From positions 1 through 19,884 of the forward strand of contig JBBIVA010000064.1 in the NCBI GenBank assembly GCA_037439945.1: a DNA stretch of 19,884 nt, given 5' to 3'. The notes beneath the pieces were generated by a model. It did no database searches, had not been told where the DNA came from, and was given only the letters and a program-made list of their open reading frames with translations. This document shows, piece after piece, positions 15,517 to 19,884 of this stretch. The stretch comes from CALEUX01 sp037439945 (GTDB lineage Bacteria > Bacteroidota > Bacteroidia > Bacteroidales > Marinilabiliaceae). Positions within the stretch are counted from its first letter, which is position 1, and the number at the start of each line of letters is the position of its first letter. Both the position numbers and the translations under genes were made by a program.

Positions 15517-16932
15517 TTAATAGTTATCAATCAAATTCCCAATTTCGGATTCAATGGATTTTCTTAATTTGGCATGTGTGGTAGTAAAATTATTGATCAT
15601 TATACAGAAAGCGATTTTACGGTTTTTGCGTGTTGTTATTAAACCGGCATAACACAAAACTGAATCCATTGACCCGCTTTTTGCCGCAACCCGCCCATTG
15701 TATTCAGGTTGAGCCCACATTCGTGAAATAGTTCCTGATTTTCCACCAACTGCGAGTGTTGATTCTAAAACACTTAATCTATTACCGTTATTTGTTGATT
15801 TTATCAGGTTAACTATAAAACGGGCAGACACCAGGTTTTTTTGAGATAAACCGGACCCATCATAAATTATGTGTGGCCCCTTAATTTTTTTCTCATTAAT
15901 GTAATGACTCAACATCCGGGCTGATTGTGACCAATTTTCGCCATCGGCAGAAAACTTTTTACCCAGAGTCAGGAAAATATGGTCGGCAAACAGATTGTTA
16001 CTCTGTTGATTTACAATTTTAACAATCTCAGGTAAAAAAGGTGAATTAATTGCTGTAATGAACACTGATTTATTAAGAAAAAAATCAAGGTTTTGATTGG
16101 TAACAACTATGTCAATTTCATTATTACCGGAATTAAATATAGTTTTTAATTCACTTGCAAACTCACTAGCCGGATTTGGATTTGCTCCTTTAATTGTGAA
16201 TGATTGTTTTCCCTTTGGAATGGTTCCTCTAATTTCCCATTTTTTTAACCCTGGATATCCATAAATATAGGCACTATCTTTATTGTTAGATGCAGATTTA
16301 ACAAGAGTTATAAATTCAACACCATACAGTGGCGGCCGTATAGCAACAATTTTACACAATTCGCCTGCATTATCAGGTGAGGAAAGGTCTATTTCAAAAA
16401 TATTATCGCGCCAGGTTAACCCACAGGGTGGAGCCCCGAAATAATTACCCATATCTTCCCACAACCAAAACCCCGGATACCGTGGTTCAGATATTTCTGA
16501 CTGATCAATTATAATTTTCCCATTTAATTGTTCTATTCCAATTTCAAACAATTGTTCTTTAATAGTTTTTAAAACTAATTGGGGTGCTGTTTGTGCAAAA
16601 TATTGTGACCCAAAAGAAGGGTCGGCACCGCCTTTTACAAATAAATCGCCTTTAAGTATTTTATTGGTAATTGTTCCGTTGTAATAAATTTTTGTGGAGT
16701 ATTGATAATCATCTCCAAGTAATTCCAAAGCAGCAATTGTTGTAACCAATTTAACTACACTTCCCGGTTTCATTAGAATGCCTGAATTATAACTCCTTAA
16801 TATTTCAGATGAGTAATAATCCTCGGCCAGAAATGCTATCTGGGCTTCAGGGGCAATTTTTGATATTATTTGCTGTCCATTAACCTGAACAGAAAAAAAA
16901 ATACCTATAAAAATAAAGTGAATAAAATGCAT
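15517..16932 (-). CDS. dacB: D-alanyl-D-alanine carboxypeptidase/endopeptidase, PBP4 (S13) family
   Basis: This 471-aa periplasmic peptidoglycan enzyme removes the terminal D-Ala or cuts cross-bridges. It starts with a short signal-like sequence (MHFIHFIFIGIFFSVQVNGQ). All three penicillin-binding active-site motifs are present: SxxK as GSVVKL (Ser58, Lys61), SxN as QQSNNLFAD (Ser311-Asn313) and KTG as KSG at 418-420 (AAKSGSMDSV). The large insert between the first two motifs, with GDLFVKGGADPSF, WLWEDMGNYFGAPPCGLTW and GYPGLKKWEIRGTIPKG, is the fold-specific insertion of the S13 family. Size is close to E. coli DacB (477 aa). It is the second gene of a unit with the lipoprotein upstream (14-bp gap). 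Active enzyme is expected; carboxypeptidase versus endopeptidase preference cannot be read. Confidence 0.93.
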   Translation of the reverse strand: MHFIHFIFIGIFFSVQVNGQQIISKIAPEAQIAFLAEDYYSSEILRSYNSGILMKPGSVVKLVTTIAALELLGDDYQYSTKIYYNGTITNKILKGDLFVKGGADPSFGSQYFAQTAPQLVLKTIKEQLFEIGIEQLNGKIIIDQSEISEPRYPGFWLWEDMGNYFGAPPCGLTWRDNIFEIDLSSPDNAGELCKIVAIRPPLYGVEFITLVKSASNNKDSAYIYGYPGLKKWEIRGTIPKGKQSFTIKGANPNPASEFASELKTIFNSGNNEIDIVVTNQNLDFFLNKSVFITAINSPFLPEIVKIVNQQSNNLFADHIFLTLGKKFSADGENWSQSARMLSHYINEKKIKGPHIIYDGSGLSQKNLVSARFIVNLIKSTNNGNRLSVLESTLAVGGKSGTISRMWAQPEYNGRVAAKSGSMDSVLCYAGLITTRKNRKIAFCIMINNFTTTHAKLRKSIESEIGNLIDNY

Positions 16933-16946
16933 AAATACAGCATATT

Positions 16947-17999
16947 TTACTTTTGGCCGGGCCCCAACTGTTCGTCAATCTTTTTCTTTTCCTGGTATCT
17001 TTCACAAAGCCTTAAGTAGTAATCCCTGGATAACTCCTGCTCATCAAAAGCTGTAAATACAAAACCCAGTCCATCAAATATTTTCCTGCTAATATCTGAC
17101 CATGCAACAGCTTCCGGAAAATTCCCCCGTATTTCATATGACAATGCCAGGTTGTGGGCTGCCCTGGCTTTTTGCCTTCTATTTCCATTTTCATAAATGT
17201 AATACCAAACCTTTGCTGCTTCTTCCCAATTATTAGCAAGTCTTAAATCATCGGCTCTTAAAAACAGATGGTTTCCTCCTGTGTAGATATTTCTTGTAAC
17301 CGACTCCCAATATGGGGCAATTCTTTTTATACCATTCTTCCCTAAATGCCATGCAAGTATTTCAACAGACTCCCTGATTGATGGTAAACCTGAATATGAC
17401 AATTTAAACGAATTTCCGGTATTCTCCCAATAAACCGAATCTTTTTGGATACTGGCGTCCATTACGTTCCCACTTTGGTGGTACATTTTCCAAATAATAA
17501 AACCATTGGCATCAAGTGATGTATAATAATAGTCGCCAAGGTTAAATATATTTGTTTTCGTTTTATATTTTAAAGACTCGAGTGAAATTATGGCCTGAAC
17601 GTTATAAGCATTTATCAGACTATCAATAATAAACCGGGGTATTTCGCCAAAATTGGGATTCCTATAATCCTGTTTTAACGGTTTATTGTGTGTAAACACT
17701 GAATCGAAGAATTTTCTTTCCTTCAACGATTCTCCAAAAGATTTGATTGCAATATCCCCGAAATTGTCAACCCATAAAGTATCAATAACTATTACTTTAT
17801 CTAACGAACTAACAATATGGACGTTATTATCCCTGTATGGCAGAGAGTTATCAACAACCAAAACAGATAAAATTTGAGGAGGTACGCTAAAACTTGCAGG
17901 TCGTAAAACATCAACGTTTATATTAGTTAATGACGAGCAAGAACTAAACAACAATGGAAACAATAATAAAATAAGAGATTTTGTTAACCTGCCGGGCAT
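16947..17999 (-). CDS. DUF6340-like lipoprotein with a TPR-like C-terminus
   Basis: This 350-aa protein begins MPGRLTKSLILLLFPLLFSS then CSS, a lipoprotein signal with lipobox Cys21. The next part (VDVLRPASFSVPPQILSVLV; VDNFGDIAIKSFGESLKERK) and YNVQAIISLESLKYKTKT match my recollection of the DUF6340 family, common in Bacteroidota and of unknown function. Residues ~245-330 are helix-rich and TPR-like (NWEEAAKVWYYIYENG; RRQKARAAHNLALSYEIRGN; FPEAVAWSDISRKIF). The protein is probably anchored to the inner or outer membrane facing the periplasm. It is the first gene of a two-gene unit with the PBP4 homologue, which hints at a cell-envelope role (inference). The start is set by the signal peptide. 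Confidence 0.85.
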   Translation of the reverse strand: MPGRLTKSLILLLFPLLFSSCSSLTNINVDVLRPASFSVPPQILSVLVVDNSLPYRDNNVHIVSSLDKVIVIDTLWVDNFGDIAIKSFGESLKERKFFDSVFTHNKPLKQDYRNPNFGEIPRFIIDSLINAYNVQAIISLESLKYKTKTNIFNLGDYYYTSLDANGFIIWKMYHQSGNVMDASIQKDSVYWENTGNSFKLSYSGLPSIRESVEILAWHLGKNGIKRIAPYWESVTRNIYTGGNHLFLRADDLRLANNWEEAAKVWYYIYENGNRRQKARAAHNLALSYEIRGNFPEAVAWSDISRKIFDGLGFVFTAFDEQELSRDYYLRLCERYQEKKKIDEQLGPGQK

Positions 18000-18087
18000 A
18001 ATTTATAATTAATATTTTAACTATGGCAATATAATTTTTACAATAACGAACATTTATCGTGCCAATTAACCTGGTTATATTGCTCTA

Positions 18088-19251
18088 TTATAATGATTTT
18101 AAAAGAATATTTACCACATCCTGATCATTTAATTTTTTAAAACACCCCAAATCACCAAAAACGCATGCTTTTTGAGCCATTTCATTAAAATGCTCAGCTG
18201 TAATATTAACATCGCTTAATGTGGCCGGCATACCTATTGATGAAAAATAATTACGGACAGCTTTAATTGCTTCATGGGCTGCAATATTATTATCACCAGA
18301 TTTAACACCCCAGACATTCCTTCCCATTTGGGCAAATTTCCATGCATTTTTATCATTTAAAACGTATTCCATCCAAACCGGAAATAGTATTGATAAGCCG
18401 GCCCCGTGTGTTAAATCATAAATTGCGCTTATTTCATGCTCAATTCCATGACATGCCCAATCGCCGGATGCTTTCCCTGTTGAAATGGTTCCATTCAACG
18501 CAAGGGTACTTGCCCACATTATATTAGCACGGGCCTCATAATCATCAGGTTTTTCAAGCGCTTTATGTCCAAACTCAATGCAGGTACTCATTAATGATTC
18601 GGCAATGGCATCCTGCACAAATGTACCTGGATCAGGGCTAAAGTAAATTTCGAAAATATGACTTAAAATATCTGTAATACCGGCCGCTGTATGCCATTTA
18701 TTAACTGTAAACGTGTAGGTCGGATCAAGAACTGAAAACACCGGCCGAAGTGAGTTTGACCACATAGCCCTTTTTTCCAGGGTTTCTTCATTACTTATAA
18801 CGGCTGCACCATTCATTTCTGACCCGGTTGCTGCAAGGGTTAATACGGTTCCGATGGGTATTGGATTAATTATTTCGGCTTTTTTTATCATGAAATCCCA
18901 GGGGTCGCCATTGTACTTCACGCCTGCAGCAATAGCCTTGCAACAATCCAATACACTTCCGCCACCAACAGCCAGTATAAAATTGAGTTTATTTTTTTGA
19001 CACAATTTTATACCTTCCCTTACTGAACTTATGCGCGGGTTGGGTTGAATATCTTTTAATTCAGCAAAGTCTATATTATTAGAATCAAGCAGGTTAACTA
19101 TTTGATCGTAAAGCCCGGTTTTTTTGATAGATCCACCACCATAAGCTAAAAGCACTCTGTTGCCGTGAGCTTTTATTTCAGGTATTATCTCAGAGATTTT
19201 TCCTTTTCCAAAAAGGATTTTTGTTACTGTGTCGAAATTAAAATTTTTCAT
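18088..19251 (-). CDS. Iron-containing alcohol dehydrogenase, YqhD/BDH type
   Basis: This 387-aa cytoplasmic oxidoreductase belongs to the Fe-ADH (family III) group. It reduces aldehydes, with NADPH in YqhD. It shows the typical nucleotide-binding segment VLLAYGGGSIKKTGLYDQIV, a second GGGS site (FILAVGGGSVLDCCKAIAAG) and TLAATGSEMNGAAVISN. The metal ligands fall at Asp194 and His198 (GITDILSHIFEIYF), His268 (WACHGIEHEIS) and His282 (DLTHGAGLSILFPVW), nearly at the E. coli YqhD positions. Length equals that of YqhD (387 aa). It starts MKNFNFDTVTKILFGKGK at 19251, next to the repeat-rich right end, and may be the first gene of a longer minus-strand unit: the lipoprotein gene begins 88 bases downstream. 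NADPH preference and aldehyde-detoxification role are by homology. Confidence 0.93.
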   Translation of the reverse strand: MKNFNFDTVTKILFGKGKISEIIPEIKAHGNRVLLAYGGGSIKKTGLYDQIVNLLDSNNIDFAELKDIQPNPRISSVREGIKLCQKNKLNFILAVGGGSVLDCCKAIAAGVKYNGDPWDFMIKKAEIINPIPIGTVLTLAATGSEMNGAAVISNEETLEKRAMWSNSLRPVFSVLDPTYTFTVNKWHTAAGITDILSHIFEIYFSPDPGTFVQDAIAESLMSTCIEFGHKALEKPDDYEARANIMWASTLALNGTISTGKASGDWACHGIEHEISAIYDLTHGAGLSILFPVWMEYVLNDKNAWKFAQMGRNVWGVKSGDNNIAAHEAIKAVRNYFSSIGMPATLSDVNITAEHFNEMAQKACVFGDLGCFKKLNDQDVVNILLKSL

Positions 19252-19693
19252 CCGTAAATAATTAGTTTTTAAATTATCGGATAGCTTGTCACGTTATTAC
19301 GGGAAAACCCCATCATTGATATTTTGACTTCGTCGATATTCGATTCATTGGTGTTTCCCTAAAAGTCGGGACAAGTTGTTTTTTTGCAAACGTGTTCGTT
19401 TCATCCTAAAAAAAATTAGCTTAAGTCCTTGGCTTGCAGAGCAAAACTGTTAACCGAAAAGGTAGCCCCACATAACTCATTTTGGCTCCACCAATCTTCT
19501 ATTCATAAGTGTTTGCTTCATTTGCAAACATGTTCGGCTCATTTTTTTGTTTTAACCCAAATTACGCATTTTAAAATGCGTAATCGATAAAGGGCTTGTA
19601 ATCAAATCCAAAGATTTGGAATTGAAACAATCACTAAATCGGGATTATCCCAATTAAATCAAATAGTTCGGCTCAAACTTCGCCTCCTATCGA
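19252..19693. other. Non-coding, palindrome-rich region
   Basis: No gene is seen. The region holds the two diverged tandem copies described separately. It also holds a perfect 24-bp palindrome at 19561-19584 (ATTACGCATTTT and its complement AAAATGCGTAAT), TCCAAA-GA-TTTGGA at 19607-19620 and GGGAT-T-ATCCC at 19641-19651. A 9-bp inverted pair, TAATCGATA (19581-19589) and TATCGATTA (19688-19696), is also present. The motif TTAACCCAAATT occurs at 19552 and again at 19694, where it forms the inner edge of the right inverted-repeat arm. Such density of palindromes suggests mobile-element debris or structured DNA/RNA. Confidence 0.6.
19301..19542 (-). repeat. Two diverged tandem copies of a ~100-bp unit
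   Basis: Copy 1 spans about 19301-19404 and copy 2 about 19455-19542. Bases 19321-19356 and 19479-19514 match at 27 of 36 positions without gaps. Bases 19383-19404 and 19521-19542 match at 19 of 22. On the minus strand each copy begins with ATG (encoding MKRTRLQ and MSRTCLQ) and has an internal ATG that overlaps or nears the first frame's stop (MNRISTKSK and MNRRLVEPK). Both frames are too short to be called genes. Confidence 0.65.
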
Positions 19694-19796
19694 TTAACCC
19701 AAATTTGTCTTTAGCCATTTTTTCTAATGACAGTCATTAGAAATTAATAGTATTAAGTTATTGATTACATGCCTTCTATTTTGACAAATCGCTAAA
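19694..19796 (-). repeat. Right arm of the 103-bp inverted repeat
   Basis: This is the reverse complement of 3-105 at about 95 percent identity. Its palindrome is cleaner than the left one: CTAATGAC-A-GTCATTAG at 19724-19740. The minus-strand ATG at 19718 gives MAKDKFGL, then diverges to IDRRRSLSRTI and stop. Both arms point inward. The final bases to 19884 are AT-rich and hold nothing I recognise. Confidence 0.9.
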
Positions 19797-19884
19797 AAAA
19801 ACTAAAAATTTGTAATCAGAAATGCTTACAAATTAACGTGAGTTCGATGTAATAATTTTGTTATAAAATTTAAAGCATAGAGTT

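Noticed and set aside
19252..19693. Integron attC-like sites or a CRISPR array at the right end
   Set aside because: The GTTAAC-like and palindromic motifs do not fit the attC core pairing, no integrase is present, and the repeats are only two, diverged and unevenly spaced.
1..19884. A prophage, defence island or biosynthetic cluster
   Set aside because: No integrase, transposase, phage structural, nuclease-defence or synthase gene was found; the genes are ordinary metabolic and envelope functions.

Overview
The window is an AT-rich stretch of chromosome from a member of the Bacteroidota, probably Bacteroidales/Marinilabiliales-like (inference; not resolved below phylum with certainty). The evidence is the protein content: an OMP_b-brl_3-type outer-membrane barrel with a carboxypeptidase-like N-terminal domain, a TonB C-terminal protein carrying a SusC-like plug tail, a DUF6340-type lipoprotein, and a GH105 pectin/ulvan-type hydrolase. 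Promoters of the Bacteroidota type (TTTG-N19-TAnnTTTG) are present, and Shine-Dalgarno sites are largely absent.

Layout. Bases 3-105 and 19694-19796 are the arms of a 103-bp inverted repeat that brackets almost the whole window. Just inside the left arm lies a decayed, truncated lipoprotein-type superoxide dismutase (minus strand). Then come asparagine synthetase B (plus), a secreted GH105 hydrolase (minus), tRNA-Arg(TCT) with its own terminator (minus), an unassigned B12-type radical SAM protein with an unusual CX4CX2C motif (plus), and a DEAD-box RNA helicase (minus). Upstream of the helicase are a hairpin/small-ORF leader and a MITE-like palindromic repeat. Next are a TonB_C-plug fusion protein, a 100-aa unknown protein with a strong terminator, a YafV-type omega-amidase (all minus), a YitT-family membrane-protein pseudogene broken by several frameshifts (plus), a large outer-membrane barrel protein, PBP4-type D,D-carboxypeptidase, a DUF6340-like lipoprotein and an iron-dependent alcohol dehydrogenase (all minus). 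The right end is about 440 bp of non-coding DNA with two diverged tandem copies of a ~100-bp unit and several short palindromes, followed by the right inverted-repeat arm.

Most genes are single housekeeping or envelope functions rather than one pathway. The clearest transcription unit is lipoprotein to PBP4 (14-bp gap), both cell-envelope proteins; the dehydrogenase lies 88 bp upstream on the same strand. The GH105 enzyme, barrel protein and TonB-like protein fit a polysaccharide-using Gram-negative lifestyle, but no complete SusCD utilisation locus is present.

I see no defence system, CRISPR array, prophage, transposase or biosynthetic cluster. The items most worth a second look are the helicase leader, the radical SAM motif, the inverted repeat with its truncated superoxide dismutase, the repeat-rich right end and the TonB-plug fusion.
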